Positions 16,843 through 25,978 of a stretch of DNA of 64,000 nucleotides are shown in pieces. The notes beneath the pieces were generated by a model. That model did not search any database, had not been told where the DNA came from, and saw only the letters and a program-made list of their open reading frames with translations. The translations under genes were made by a program, and so were the position numbers. Source of the DNA: Halomonas llamarensis. Lineage in GTDB: Bacteria > Pseudomonadota > Gammaproteobacteria > Pseudomonadales > Halomonadaceae. Location of the stretch: the NCBI RefSeq assembly GCF_023555005.1, contig NZ_JAMJPJ010000015.1, positions 1 to 64,000 of the forward strand. Direction: 5' to 3'. Within the stretch, counting starts at the first letter, position 1, and each line of letters starts with the position of its first letter.

Positions 16843-19329
16843 TTAGAAGTCCCACTTCAGGCCTAACGAAATACGCCGTGTCACTGCAACAGTACGTCGA
16901 TCAACCTTGTCCAGATTACCGTTTGAATCGAAGAATTCCTTATCGCCATCTTCCTCGGCACTAAGTAGGTTAGTGGCCTCAAAACGCAGCGATGCGCCTT
17001 TGGCTAGCGGGTAAGAGACGGCCAGATCCAGCGTATTCTCGGGTTCGAACACCTTGCGGGTGGTGTCGTCTTCCTCGATCCGCTCTCCGTTACGATTGTA
17101 GCTGAGCGCAATATTCAAACCATTGCCGGGATGGACATAGTCAATGCCAACGCGCAGCAGATAGTCGGGTTCGCCAGAGAAAGGAACTTTCTTGCCGCTT
17201 ACCAGGGTGGCCTCGCCATCAAAGATGGTCTGGTTGGCCCATATACCGAGTCCTTCCATCCAGTGTGCGCCGGTAACTCGACCCAAATCCAGACGCTGCT
17301 CCAGCTCGACTCCGCGCAGCTTCCCTCCCTCAGCATTCTGGGGCCGGATGACCGCGTTACCGTCCTCAATCTCGCCGGTATTTGCCTCAACGATCAGATC
17401 ATCAATATCCTTGTAAAAAACCGTGGCACCAAGACTTGCCGTTGGCGTTGCCCAAAGCACACCGAGGTCAACATTGACGCTGGTAGCGGGGTCAAGACCG
17501 GTATTACCGCGTTTGATTTCTCCTTTCTTGGGGTCTTCATCGAAGGGGATAATCTGGTCGAACTCCGGCCGGTTGAGCGTGCGCGATACCGCGGCGTTAA
17601 AACGCAGGCTGTCGATTGGGCGGTAGGCCAGATGCAGGCTAGGATTTACATGAGAGTGGCTGTTATCGTCAGCGCGCGGAGAACCATCGGCGGCAAGCGT
17701 ATCCACATCGAGATCATAGTTTTCTACTCGCAGACCCGGTTCGACCTTGAATCGCTCGTCTAGAAAGCGTACTTCGTGCCGGATCCAGGTGGCAAGCAGG
17801 CGCTCGTCGAGAGAGAAAACATCGCCGGTCCCCGGGGCTTGGGCTACCCCGTCCTTGAAGTTATTCGCTTCGGCGTCGCGATCCCGCCCTCGGGCAAATA
17901 CGCCAACCTCGGTGCGGCCGGGGAGCGCGGTATGCCATTCACGACCAAGACGGGATTCAAGTTCAAAGGTCTTGTCGGTGAGTTCCGGCCTGGCGTTCTT
18001 GTTTTCCACGTCCTTGCCCGTACGCTGCCGGATTTCACCGTTATTGCCTTCTTCATCCGCAATGTAGGTAGCAACATGGCTTCGCCATGACCATTGCTCC
18101 GGCAGCAGGCCGTGGTCCCAGCTCAGCTTTACGCCACTGGTGATAGTTTGTGAGTCTTCGGTCTTGAAGCGGTTGTCTTCGTCGCCTTTGGCATTGAGGC
18201 TGTCGCGCTGGTCGGTCTTGGTCTTTTGACGTAGAAGCAGTACCGGCTGTATCTCGGCGGTACCGGCCTCGCCTTGCCAGCGCAGGCGTAGCAGCGAGGT
18301 AATGAAGGTGTCATCGCTGCGGTCCTGCCGCGTCTCGCGTTCATTGAAACTGCCGTCGGCGTTGACCGCTTCATTGCGAAATTTTGTCAACCGGGGATCA
18401 GCGCGAATGTCGATCCCCCCCAGCGCTGACCAGTTTTCATCAATTGGCCCGCCGAAATAGGCGCCACCACGACCGCCCACGAGCTCCTCATCGAAAAACG
18501 AATCCCCCTCGAAGAGCGTATCGCCGATAGCGTAGGCGCCGCCACCCGTTGTTTCGGGGATTTCCCGAAAATCAACGTTCACCCGCCCGCCGATACCGTC
18601 GGACTGGACGTCGGCGGTGGGGTTGCGGATGACTTGCACCTCGCCCGCCAGGGCACTGCCCAGCGTACCGACCTCGAAATTACGCCCCCGCTGGGTCACG
18701 GGCAGCCCGACGCCGGCCACTGACACTCGGGTAAACTGCTTATCGAGACCACGCAAGCGTATATCTTCCTTTGAGTTCGGTGGGGTTCCGAAGATACCCG
18801 GCTCACGGACAAGCGCCTTGCCGATATGCTCGTCAGGATGACGCCGCAGGCGCTCGCCATCGAGGACGATATCGTTGTCGAGCGCCCCGAGGCGATTCTG
18901 TTCTCTCGTATAAGCGTGGACATCGTCCATGAAAGTACCGGTTACGGTGAGCGTTCCGAGAGACGTTTTCTCATCGCCTTCTTGCGGATTTCCCGTTACC
19001 AGCGTGATGCCTTCTGCATCACTGAAGCGGTAGTGAATTCCAGTATTCTCGAGTAGCCGTTGCAGCGCTTGCTCGACGGTAAAATCACCTTGTAGCCCTG
19101 AACTGGTTCTGTCATCCGTTAGCTGGGCACGCGACGACAGCGTCAAGCCTGATTCACCGGCAAACCGACTCAACACGGTACTGAGTGAACCCGCCGGGAT
19201 ATTGTAGGTGCGCACGGACTGTTGCTGGGCCATGCTGGCATCCAGGGCCAAGGCCTCAGGTATTGCCATGGTGAATGGCACAAAAATAAGGGTGGCTGTG
19301 AAGAGTACAGCCCGGTGAGATAGCGGCAT
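16843..19329 (-). CDS. TonB-dependent siderophore-type receptor with FecA-like signalling domain
   Basis: An outer membrane gated channel of 828 residues. A signal peptide covers residues 1-30. It is followed by a secretin/TonB N-terminal signalling domain (about 38-112, with NIPAGSLSTVLSRFAGESGL), a plug domain (about 145-255, including NRLGALDNDIV and IRLRGLDKQFTRVSVAG) and a beta-barrel ending in the aromatic residue of ISLGLKWDF. The signalling domain couples ligand binding to the FecR and sigma factor genes upstream. The barrel style (DPATSVNVDLGVLWATP, LRGVELEQRLDL) resembles catecholate or ferric citrate type receptors. The exact ligand is not deducible. Confidence 0.9.
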   Translation of the reverse strand: MPLSHRAVLFTATLIFVPFTMAIPEALALDASMAQQQSVRTYNIPAGSLSTVLSRFAGESGLTLSSRAQLTDDRTSSGLQGDFTVEQALQRLLENTGIHYRFSDAEGITLVTGNPQEGDEKTSLGTLTVTGTFMDDVHAYTREQNRLGALDNDIVLDGERLRRHPDEHIGKALVREPGIFGTPPNSKEDIRLRGLDKQFTRVSVAGVGLPVTQRGRNFEVGTLGSALAGEVQVIRNPTADVQSDGIGGRVNVDFREIPETTGGGAYAIGDTLFEGDSFFDEELVGGRGGAYFGGPIDENWSALGGIDIRADPRLTKFRNEAVNADGSFNERETRQDRSDDTFITSLLRLRWQGEAGTAEIQPVLLLRQKTKTDQRDSLNAKGDEDNRFKTEDSQTITSGVKLSWDHGLLPEQWSWRSHVATYIADEEGNNGEIRQRTGKDVENKNARPELTDKTFELESRLGREWHTALPGRTEVGVFARGRDRDAEANNFKDGVAQAPGTGDVFSLDERLLATWIRHEVRFLDERFKVEPGLRVENYDLDVDTLAADGSPRADDNSHSHVNPSLHLAYRPIDSLRFNAAVSRTLNRPEFDQIIPFDEDPKKGEIKRGNTGLDPATSVNVDLGVLWATPTASLGATVFYKDIDDLIVEANTGEIEDGNAVIRPQNAEGGKLRGVELEQRLDLGRVTGAHWMEGLGIWANQTIFDGEATLVSGKKVPFSGEPDYLLRVGIDYVHPGNGLNIALSYNRNGERIEEDDTTRKVFEPENTLDLAVSYPLAKGASLRFEATNLLSAEEDGDKEFFDSNGNLDKVDRRTVAVTRRISLGLKWDF

Positions 19330-19407
19330 GATTTTCCTTTGTTGATATTACGTTTCATTTGTATTGCCACGTGAAACATCAAAAAGGGAACCGCAGGAAA
19401 AAGTTTT

Positions 19408-20376
19408 TTAGCGTGCCTCGACGCTCACCCACAAGTGGGTACGTCGAATAACGCGGATGGGCAGGGTGCTTTCCAGGATCGAAAGGATACGATCGGTATC
19501 GCGCAGCGGGTAAGCGCCAACCAGACGTAAATCAGCGATAGCTGGATCATGACTCAGCACCCCGCGACGATGCCGAGACAGTTCATCGAGAAAATCATCA
19601 AGGCGCTGATTATCGGCAACCAACATGCCATGTTGCCAGGCTGTCCGGGATGTCTGGGCAGGTTCCACCGGGGCAACTTTTCGCATTGTAAAGGTTGTTG
19701 CCTCGCCTGTCTCAAGCCTGTGTGGCGGTGCCTGCAGAGGCATCACAGAGACTTGTCCCGATGTAACCTGCACGCCCACTCGGTTCTCCATGTTTCTGAC
19801 ACTGAAACAGGTGCCGAGAGGTTCGATGGTGCCGATACTCGATGCCACACGCAGCGGGCGAGGGGGTGACTGAGTATCTACGGCGGTCTCCAAATACACC
19901 TCCCCAGCCAGCAGCGTCAAGCGACGCTCTTCATCGCTGAACGTCACGTTCAGCGCACTGTTGGTGTTGAGCCATAGCTGGCTGCCATCGGCGAGTACCA
20001 TCTTGCGAACCTCGCCAATCGATGTCCGGTAATCTGCCCGCCACTTCTGAAGCGGTAACGATAGTCTGTGACCCGCCGACCAGAGCAGTGGCGCGGTCAT
20101 AAGCACCATCAGCCCCTTAACAAACTGTCGACGCTGACGACCTGCTGCACTCAGTGCTAGCTGAGCCGGTTCCTGTGGAAGTTCCCGGAACTGCTGATCA
20201 ATAATCTCAACTCGAGCCCACGCCTGACGATGGGCTTCACTTTGTTGTAACCAGTGACGCCAAGCAATAAGAATGTGTTCGGAAGGCGGTTTTTCCTGAA
20301 GCAGTACGAACCATTCAGCGGCTTGGGCCAGAACATCATCACCCGGTTCTTGATGATCTGCTCCACTCAAGCTCAT
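19408..20376 (-). CDS. fecR: FecR-family anti-sigma regulator
   Basis: A 322-residue inner membrane regulator. The N-terminal cytoplasmic part (DUF4880-like, about residues 12-60) contains WFVLLQEKPP and AWRHWLQQSEAHRQAWARVE. A short membrane segment lies near 88-105. The periplasmic FecR domain (about 115-210) carries TSIGEVRKMVLADGSQLWLN and the typical LTLLAGEVYLE. It transmits the loaded-receptor signal to the sigma factor. The start overlaps the sigma gene stop by four bases (ATGA). The symbol denotes family only. Confidence 0.92.
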   Translation of the reverse strand: MSLSGADHQEPGDDVLAQAAEWFVLLQEKPPSEHILIAWRHWLQQSEAHRQAWARVEIIDQQFRELPQEPAQLALSAAGRQRRQFVKGLMVLMTAPLLWSAGHRLSLPLQKWRADYRTSIGEVRKMVLADGSQLWLNTNSALNVTFSDEERRLTLLAGEVYLETAVDTQSPPRPLRVASSIGTIEPLGTCFSVRNMENRVGVQVTSGQVSVMPLQAPPHRLETGEATTFTMRKVAPVEPAQTSRTAWQHGMLVADNQRLDDFLDELSRHRRGVLSHDPAIADLRLVGAYPLRDTDRILSILESTLPIRVIRRTHLWVSVEAR

Positions 20377-20912
20377 GCCAACTCCTCGTCAACGAGCCGC
20401 AAACACTGCAGCATGGCTTGCGCCATGTATTTCTTGATCATACGTTCCGAAACGCCCAAACACTCACCGATCTCTGCGTAGCTCACCCCTTCCAGGCGCG
20501 ACATCAAGAACGCCTGACGCACCTTGTCAGGAAGACCATGCAGCATGGCATCAATGCGGTAGAGTGACTGAAGGACGGCATGCCTGTCTTCCGGGGAGGC
20601 AGTGTGCGCTTGGGGCCAAGCAGAAAGCGCCTCAAGGTAAGCACGCTCTATATCCTGGCGACGCCAGTGGTTGGCTAGCAGGCCTTTGGCGATGGTGCGC
20701 AAGAAGGCACGCGGTTCATGAATAGCCTTTGTATCAAGCCCGCGTACGATGAGCCTCACAAAAGTATCTTGTGCCAGGTCAGCTGCGGTATCACGGCAGC
20801 CAAGCTGATACTGGAGCAAGCCATTCAACCAACCGTGATGCTCGCGATACCACTGTGTTACTTCATCTTGAGAATCCGCTTCATTTTGTCGGCCTCCTTG
20901 TGTCATTTTCAC
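20373..20912 (-). CDS. fecI: ECF sigma factor, FecI-type
   Basis: A 179-residue RNA polymerase sigma factor with region 2 (LAQDTFVRLIVRGLDT and EPRAFLRTIAKGLLANHWRR, about residues 45-85) and region 4 (LPDKVRQAFLMSRLEGVSYA and IGECLGVSERMIKKY, about 128-167). It should direct transcription of the receptor operon when the receptor signals through FecR. An iron repressor site upstream is expected for such genes; only a weak candidate (21091-21109) is visible. A GGAGG-like ribosome site precedes the start. Confidence 0.94.
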   Translation of the reverse strand: MKMTQGGRQNEADSQDEVTQWYREHHGWLNGLLQYQLGCRDTAADLAQDTFVRLIVRGLDTKAIHEPRAFLRTIAKGLLANHWRRQDIERAYLEALSAWPQAHTASPEDRHAVLQSLYRIDAMLHGLPDKVRQAFLMSRLEGVSYAEIGECLGVSERMIKKYMAQAMLQCLRLVDEELA

Positions 20913-21090
20913 CTCCGTTGGCTGTCAACCAATAGCCAATAGTCAAGCAAGTCGATCAATCCAAAGATAAGACGGTTTCGATTTAGTGGTCTCGCCTGCG
21001 ATCAAAAAACTGCGATGAGCGAATCACGGTCTAATGCCTTTCAGGTGCTCACGACATTTCGCTTTAGCACCTTAGCAATCGTCAGACGCC

Positions 21091-21109
21091 GAAATGAAAT
21101 GCTTTTCAT
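21091..21109. promoter_or_regulatory. Weak candidate Fur-like operator
   Basis: ATGAAATGCTTTTCAT holds a perfect 6-4-6 inverted repeat (ATGAAA/TTTCAT) about 180 bases upstream of the sigma factor start. The match to the 19-bp Fur consensus is poor, so this is suggested mainly by location. Confidence 0.22.
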
Positions 21110-21252
21110 CTGGATCACGCCCATAGAGACCAATGACGTCCTGGGTGATACGGCATACTGGCCCATATGGCTTATATTAAGCTATCAAAAAATAATGCAA
21201 ATGCAAGTAATTTATATTCGCGCAATATAGCTTCAATATAAGCGAAATAACT

Positions 21253-21378
21253 ACGAGGGCCTGTTGACGCTTGGCGGGATAGTATTGGCAGAATAAGGGC
21301 AAACTCGCAGAATAGAGGTTCCAACACCAACAGACTGCGAGCTTGCCATGCCCCAACTGATGCTCACGGTTGAACAAG
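21253..21378 (-). repeat. Dispersed ~127-bp repeat, copy B, with hairpin
   Basis: Reverse complement of copy A at 1-127. The arms lie at 21299-21310 and 21335-21346 and differ from the perfect stem of copy A by one base. In RNA read from the minus strand this leaves a G-U pair, so the stem is kept; on the plus strand it would be a C-A mismatch. The 3' border ends in the same GTCAACA-GCCC motif as copy A. It lies in the gap between the iron operon and pyrC. Confidence 0.75.
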
Positions 21379-21594
21379 GGCCGAAGCCAAGGGTATGGAT
21401 TCGGTGACCCCACGCAGGCGCAACTCAAAGACAGGAAATAGCCGTTTAGACAGAGGGTTATATCGCTATCGTTAGCTCGTGGAGAATGCATTTCGTATCG
21501 CCCCATAGCGACGCGCTACGACAAGCTCAAACGAAACTAGGAAAGTGGCCTGCGGCTTTTTATGGCTACCATGTGAAAGGCCACAGGCCTTAGG

Positions 21595-22632
21595 TTAGTT
21601 CACTTTCTTCCAGGCCAATATTTCTCCTGCTTGCAACGGCACGATACGCTGGCCATCCATATATGGGTAGCTCTCAGGCAGCTGCCAAGCCTGTCGTTTT
21701 AACGTAATGGTATCGGCATTGGCGGGCAACCCATAAAAGCGCGGGCCATTAATGCTGGCAAAGGCTTCTAGGCGCTCAAGGGCGCCTGCTTGCTCAAACG
21801 CTGTCGCATAAAGCTCAATCGCCGCGGGTGCGGTATAGGCGCCAGCGCAACCGCAGCCTGACTCCTTAGCACCTTGGGCGTGCGGTGCGCTGTCCGTGCC
21901 GAGAAAAAACTTAGCACTGCCTGACGTGGCCGCTTTTAACAAGGCTTGGCGATGGTGCTCGCGCTTAAGAATCGGCAGGCAGTAATAGTGGGGGCGAATA
22001 CCTCCCGCCAACATCTGATTGCGGTTAAAGAGAAGATGGTGCGCTGTCATTGTCGCGGCCACATTATCCGGTGCTTGCGTGACAAACTCAGCAGCCTGTT
22101 CGGTGGTGATGTGCTCGCAAACCAGCTTTAGCGTAGGGTGGCGCTCAAGAAGCGGCTTCAACACGCGCTCGATAAAGACCGCTTCACGGTCGAAGATATC
22201 AATATCGCTATCGGTTACTTCACCATGCACCAAAAGCGGCATCCCCGTTTTAGCCATTGCCGCTATCGTGGCATCGCAGTGACGAAGGTCCGTTACGCCG
22301 GCGTCGGAATTGGTCGTCGCACCTGCAGGGTAAAGCTTAACGGCTTTGATAACACCGCTTGCCAAGGCACGTTCAATCTCTTCAGGTGGCGTGGCATCGG
22401 TAAGATACAGCGTCATCAGCGGCTCAAAAGCACTTCCTTTTGGTAGTGCTTTCAAGATACGCTCGCGATACGCCAACGCTTGCTCTGTGGTTGTCACCGG
22501 AGGTGTTAGATTGGGCATGATAATAGCGCGCCCCATTTGCGCGGCACTATGCCCAACCACAGCGTTCAGCGCGTCGCCATCGCGTAGGTGAAGGTGCCAA
22601 TCGTCGGGGCGGGTTAAAGTAATGGTTTCCAC
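21595..22632 (-). CDS. pyrC: Dihydroorotase (PyrC, class II)
   Basis: Third step of de novo pyrimidine synthesis: cyclisation of carbamoyl aspartate to dihydroorotate. Zinc ligands are in [10 protein letters not shown] (residues 9-18), the carboxylated Lys in [14 protein letters not shown] (about 96-109), LLVHGEV (about 133), CEHITT (about 173) and [14 protein letters not shown] (about 243). I prefer the GTG at 22632, preceded by AGGAAACGCC, which gives 345 residues, the usual length. A longer start at 22662 has no ribosome site. An imperfect inverted repeat just after the gene may end the transcript. Confidence 0.95.
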   Translation of the reverse strand: METITLTRPDDWHLHLRDGDALNAVVGHSAAQMGRAIIMPNLTPPVTTTEQALAYRERILKALPKGSAFEPLMTLYLTDATPPEEIERALASGVIKAVKLYPAGATTNSDAGVTDLRHCDATIAAMAKTGMPLLVHGEVTDSDIDIFDREAVFIERVLKPLLERHPTLKLVCEHITTEQAAEFVTQAPDNVAATMTAHHLLFNRNQMLAGGIRPHYYCLPILKREHHRQALLKAATSGSAKFFLGTDSAPHAQGAKESGCGCAGAYTAPAAIELYATAFEQAGALERLEAFASINGPRFYGLPANADTITLKRQAWQLPESYPYMDGQRIVPLQAGEILAWKKVN

Positions 22633-22787
22633 GGCGTTTCCTATTAGTCTGCTACAAATCAATAAACAATTGATCGCACAGTATACTCAAACGCGGCATG
22701 GGTGAAATCACCGCACGGATCAGTCCCACAGTGCCAGTCAATTGTCGTATCATTGCCCCATCAAACGCTCGCAAGGAAAGAAGCTTT

Positions 22788-23207
22788 ATGCATAACGTGA
22801 GGCGCTATGCGGATGTCATCGCTAGCCTAGAGGGGCTTATGTGGCTCGCGCTGGGATGGTCCATCACCCTCTCGATCTATCAAGACAATACTGAGCCAAC
22901 GCTTGCTGTCATATTGTTGATCGCCACGCTAGTGTTTTTCAGCTGGGTGCATCGCCCCTTTCGGCTGCTTATACGCCGCTACCACGTGCGCAAGCGGCGT
23001 ACGGATATGTGGATTCACCTGCTCGGTCTGCCTCTGCTTCTGGCCATGTTTTTTTACATCTTGCTCGACGCCCTCTTTGACGGAGCGTGGCTGCCGCACA
23101 AAATGTTAGCGGTGAATATTCTCGCCTCTGCCGGCTGGCTCACTTTTGTTATGACGCTACTGGTGAAATTTGTCATTCACAGTATCAAAAATGCCAACAA
23201 AGCCTAA
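22788..23207 (+). CDS. Small multi-helix inner membrane protein upstream of regB
   Basis: A 139-residue protein of unknown function with membrane segments near residues 14-34, 40-58, 76-98 and 108-130. A basic loop (RPFRLLIRRYHVRKRRTD) lies between helices two and three. Its ATG at 22788 follows AAGGAAAG. The longer open frame from 22698 is not supported. The stop codon overlaps the regB start (TAATG), so the genes are translationally coupled. That suggests a helper role in the RegBA redox system, or simply shared expression. Confidence 0.7.
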   Translation: MHNVRRYADVIASLEGLMWLALGWSITLSIYQDNTEPTLAVILLIATLVFFSWVHRPFRLLIRRYHVRKRRTDMWIHLLGLPLLLAMFFYILLDALFDGAWLPHKMLAVNILASAGWLTFVMTLLVKFVIHSIKNANKA

Positions 23208-24481
23208 TGCCCAACGAATTACTTCTGCCGCTCTCAACGCCTAACCGCAACTTGGTACGCTTGACAATCGTACGCGGCATTACGTGGACGGGCTTTCTCA
23301 TCGCAATTATTGTTGGCGTTGAGCTGCTTGCTTTTGAGATGTCAGTGCTCGCTGTCATCAGTGTTGTGGTGGCCATGGGCACACTCAATATCATCACTTG
23401 GTGGCGGTTAGGGCAACCTCGCGCGGTCAACCATAACGAATACCTGCTACACCTTCTCGCGGATATCACCGGTCTGACGCTACTGTTCTATTTTACCGGC
23501 GGTGCGACGAATCCGTTTATCACGTATTATCTAGTGCCTGTCACAATCGCTGCAGCGACTTTGCCCTGGCGGCATACCTGGATTATCGCGCTAGTCGCAA
23601 TGGCGGGTTATAGCTTTCTGATGTTTCATTACCACGCCATTCCACAATTAGGTCATATCAATACCGATAGCCCTTTAAGCCTGCACGTACTGGGTATGTG
23701 GCTTAATTTTGGCCTTTCAGCTGGACTCGTGACCTTTTTTATTTACAAAATGGCGGACGCATTGCGCCGTCGTGATCAAGCGCTCTCACGTACCCGCGAA
23801 GCAGCGCTGCGAAACGAACAAGTGCTGGCGGTAGCCACTCAAGCCGCAGGAACCGCCCACGAGCTTGGCACGCCGCTTTCCACCATGGCGGTACTGCTTA
23901 ATGAAATGGAAAATGAGGTCGATGCTAATTCACCGCTGGGAGAAGACATCGCACTTCTGCGTCGGCAAGTGGATACCTGCAAATCTCGTTTACAACATTT
24001 AGTTTCTCATGCCGACCGTCGGCGCATGGCGGTACCTGAAGTGCGCGACGCACAACAATGGTTAGCCGAAGTGGTTCAGCGCTGGCTAGTACTACGCCCA
24101 GACGTTAATCATCAACTAGACGTCGCTGAACGGCGTGGACGGCCCTGGCTTGCGGTCGATGCAACACTTGACCAGGCACTCACCAACTTACTCAACAACG
24201 CCGCCGATGCGAACCCAGAGCAAATTGCTATTCGCCTTGATTGGCAGGAAGATAGCGTCATCATTGATATTCGCGACCATGGACCTGGTATTTCGCTCTC
24301 CATTGCTGATCAATTAGGCGACACTTTTGTATCCACTAAAAGCAAAGGCATGGGCATCGGCCTATTTCTTACTCATGCGACAATCAATCGCTTAGGCGGC
24401 GGCGTGAGCCTGTATAATCACCCGGAAGGAGGAACGTTAACCGAGGTTATTTTACCGCGTAGCTCACCTCCATCGACATAA
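23207..24481 (+). CDS. regB: RegB/PrrB/ActS-type redox sensor histidine kinase
   Basis: A membrane sensor kinase of 424 residues. Six N-terminal helices (about residues 20-180) carry the quinone-linked heptapeptide GGATNPF. The phosphoacceptor box is AAGTAHELGTPLSTM with the family's typical HELGTPL. The redox-active cysteine expected in the dimerisation helix is visible in QVDTCKSRLQHL. N box NLLNNAADAN and G boxes DHGPGI and GMGIGLFL complete the kinase. It partners with the response regulator beginning 37 bases downstream. The set typically tunes energy and redox metabolism genes to respiratory state. Confidence 0.92.
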   Translation: MPNELLLPLSTPNRNLVRLTIVRGITWTGFLIAIIVGVELLAFEMSVLAVISVVVAMGTLNIITWWRLGQPRAVNHNEYLLHLLADITGLTLLFYFTGGATNPFITYYLVPVTIAAATLPWRHTWIIALVAMAGYSFLMFHYHAIPQLGHINTDSPLSLHVLGMWLNFGLSAGLVTFFIYKMADALRRRDQALSRTREAALRNEQVLAVATQAAGTAHELGTPLSTMAVLLNEMENEVDANSPLGEDIALLRRQVDTCKSRLQHLVSHADRRRMAVPEVRDAQQWLAEVVQRWLVLRPDVNHQLDVAERRGRPWLAVDATLDQALTNLLNNAADANPEQIAIRLDWQEDSVIIDIRDHGPGISLSIADQLGDTFVSTKSKGMGIGLFLTHATINRLGGGVSLYNHPEGGTLTEVILPRSSPPST

Positions 24482-24518
24482 TATGTGCAACGTACCGCTG
24501 ATGATTAACGAGGACGCT

Positions 24519-25073
24519 ATGGCTACCATAACGACATCGACACGAGACCAACGCCTGCTCATCATTGATGACGACGACATATTTTGTCATGTATTGAGCC
24601 GGGCATTAACACGCCGCGGCTACCAGGTGAGCGTTGCACACGATGCCGATCAAGCGCTTATGCTAGCAGCCTCAGAAATGCCCACCATGGCAACCCTTGA
24701 TCTAAAGCTTGAACAAAGCTCCGGACTAAAACTATTGCCAGGAATATTGGCTGCCTCACCCAAGTGCCGGGTAGTCGTATTGACCGGTTACTCCAGCATT
24801 GCGACTGCGGTTGAGGCAATCAAACTGGGGGCGGTCAATTATCTGTGCAAACCGGCCGATGCCGATGACGTGCTTAATGCCTTTGAGCGACAAGAAGGTG
24901 ACCCGGATGCTGATTTAGCGGATAATCCACCCTCCGTCAATCGCATCACGTGGGAGCATATTCAAAAGGTTTTGCAAGAGCACGATGGCAATATTTCTGC
25001 CACAGCCCGCGCTTTAGGCATGCACCGCCGCACGCTACAGCGCAAACTGCAAAAACGCCCGGTCAGACGCTAA
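24519..25073 (+). CDS. regA: RegA/PrrA/ActR-type response regulator
   Basis: A 184-residue regulator with a receiver domain (acidic cluster IDDDDIF, phosphoacceptor Asp in TLDLKLE, VLTGYSS and conserved Lys in LCKPAD). A Pro-containing linker and a Fis-type helix-turn-helix (ISATARALGMHRRTLQRKL) follow. The size and short linker are those of RegA. ATG 24519 is preceded by AACGAGG; the upstream ATG at 24483 lies just after the regB stop without a ribosome site. It is cotranscribed with regB. A hairpin at 25076-25095 follows immediately. Confidence 0.92.
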   Translation: MATITTSTRDQRLLIIDDDDIFCHVLSRALTRRGYQVSVAHDADQALMLAASEMPTMATLDLKLEQSSGLKLLPGILAASPKCRVVVLTGYSSIATAVEAIKLGAVNYLCKPADADDVLNAFERQEGDPDADLADNPPSVNRITWEHIQKVLQEHDGNISATARALGMHRRTLQRKLQKRPVRR

Positions 25074-25075
25074 AA

Positions 25076-25095
25076 ACCCCGCTATTGAGCGGGGT
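25076..25095 (-). terminator. Rho-independent terminator of the 3-hydroxybutyrate dehydrogenase gene
   Basis: ACCCCGCT-ATTG-AGCGGGGT forms an 8-bp stem with a 4-base loop. On the minus strand it is followed by TTTTTA. It lies 33 bases after the bdhA stop and three bases after the regA stop, so it may serve both convergent genes. Confidence 0.8.
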
Positions 25096-25127
25096 CGCGC
25101 CGAACACTTGCAAGCCAATGCGCAGGA

Positions 25128-25901
25128 TTATTGTGACGTCCAGCCTAAATCGATATTCCAGCTTGAGCCGGTTACGGCGCCGGCCAAATCAGAGCTTAAA
25201 TAGGCGACCATTTCCGCCACTTCAGCAGGGTCGATTAAGCGCTTGACCGCCGCATTTTTGAGCATGATCTTCTCAATCACTTCCTGTTCTTCCATACCAT
25301 GCATTTTGGCTTGATCCGCAATCTGATTATCCACCAGCGGCGTTTTCACATAGGCGGGGCAAATGGCATTGGCGGTAATTCCCTGCTCACCACCTTCTAA
25401 TGCGGCCGTTTTGGTAAGACCGATCATGCCATGCTTGGCGCTAATATAAGCGGACTTTCCCGGTGAGGCCACCTGCGCATGCACAGAGGCCACGTTGATA
25501 ATGCGTCCCCAGCCTCCCTCACGCATGGAGGGCCAAGCGGTTTGAGTTAGGAGAAAAGGCGCGGTGAGCATCAAGTCAATAATTTGGCGCCATTTCTGCT
25601 CAGGAAACTCTTCAATCGGCGCCACGTGCTGAATGCCTGCGTTATTCACCAGGATATCAACCCCCCCAAAGCGCTTAACGACCTCATCAACAGCGGCTCG
25701 GCAGGCATCCGGGTCGGTGAGATCCGCTTTGAAAAACGCGGCACCCGCGGCTTCTGCGACCTCTTTACCCGCCGGATTAAAGTCAACGGCTAGCACCTGA
25801 TGCCCCAAATCACACAACCTTTTGACCACGGCCTCACCAATCCCACTACTTGTCCCGGTTACTAAAGCGACACGAGGTGTTGTCTTGTTTGTTGCTGTCA
25901 T
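25128..25901 (-). CDS. bdhA: 3-hydroxybutyrate dehydrogenase (short-chain dehydrogenase)
   Basis: Oxidises D-3-hydroxybutyrate to acetoacetate with NAD, part of poly-3-hydroxybutyrate and ketone-body turnover. The 257-residue SDR has the cofactor motif VTGTSSGIGEAV (residues 14-25), NNAGIQHVAPIEEFP (about 86), the catalytic Ser in VASVHA (about 137) and YISAKHG with YxxxK (about 151-157). The segment ANAICPAYVKTPLVDNQI is characteristic of this enzyme. The acetoacetate CoA-transferase genes at 27.8-29.3 kb would activate its product, so the region supports one pathway. Confidence 0.93.
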   Translation of the reverse strand: MTATNKTTPRVALVTGTSSGIGEAVVKRLCDLGHQVLAVDFNPAGKEVAEAAGAAFFKADLTDPDACRAAVDEVVKRFGGVDILVNNAGIQHVAPIEEFPEQKWRQIIDLMLTAPFLLTQTAWPSMREGGWGRIINVASVHAQVASPGKSAYISAKHGMIGLTKTAALEGGEQGITANAICPAYVKTPLVDNQIADQAKMHGMEEQEVIEKIMLKNAAVKRLIDPAEVAEMVAYLSSDLAGAVTGSSWNIDLGWTSQ

Positions 25902-25978
25902 AAAGTACCTCTTAATGTTGTGCGAAACACACTGGGTTGATTTCTATGGTTTTAGCTCTCGTGCTTATATTGTCTGGT

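Larger units (their letters stand above)
20913..21594. other. 682-bp region without a supported gene; promoter of iron operon plus repeat copy B
   Basis: Contains the upstream region of the ECF sigma gene, the dispersed repeat copy B (21253-21378) and a long imperfect inverted repeat near 21544-21590, after pyrC. Open frames here (for example 21015-21230 plus and 21177-21506 minus) have no ribosome site, and the second runs straight through the repeat. I therefore do not call them genes. Confidence 0.6.

Noticed and set aside
21177-21506. 109-codon minus-strand frame between the iron operon and pyrC
   Set aside because: It runs through the dispersed repeat copy B, whose conservation follows the hairpin rather than codons; no ribosome site.
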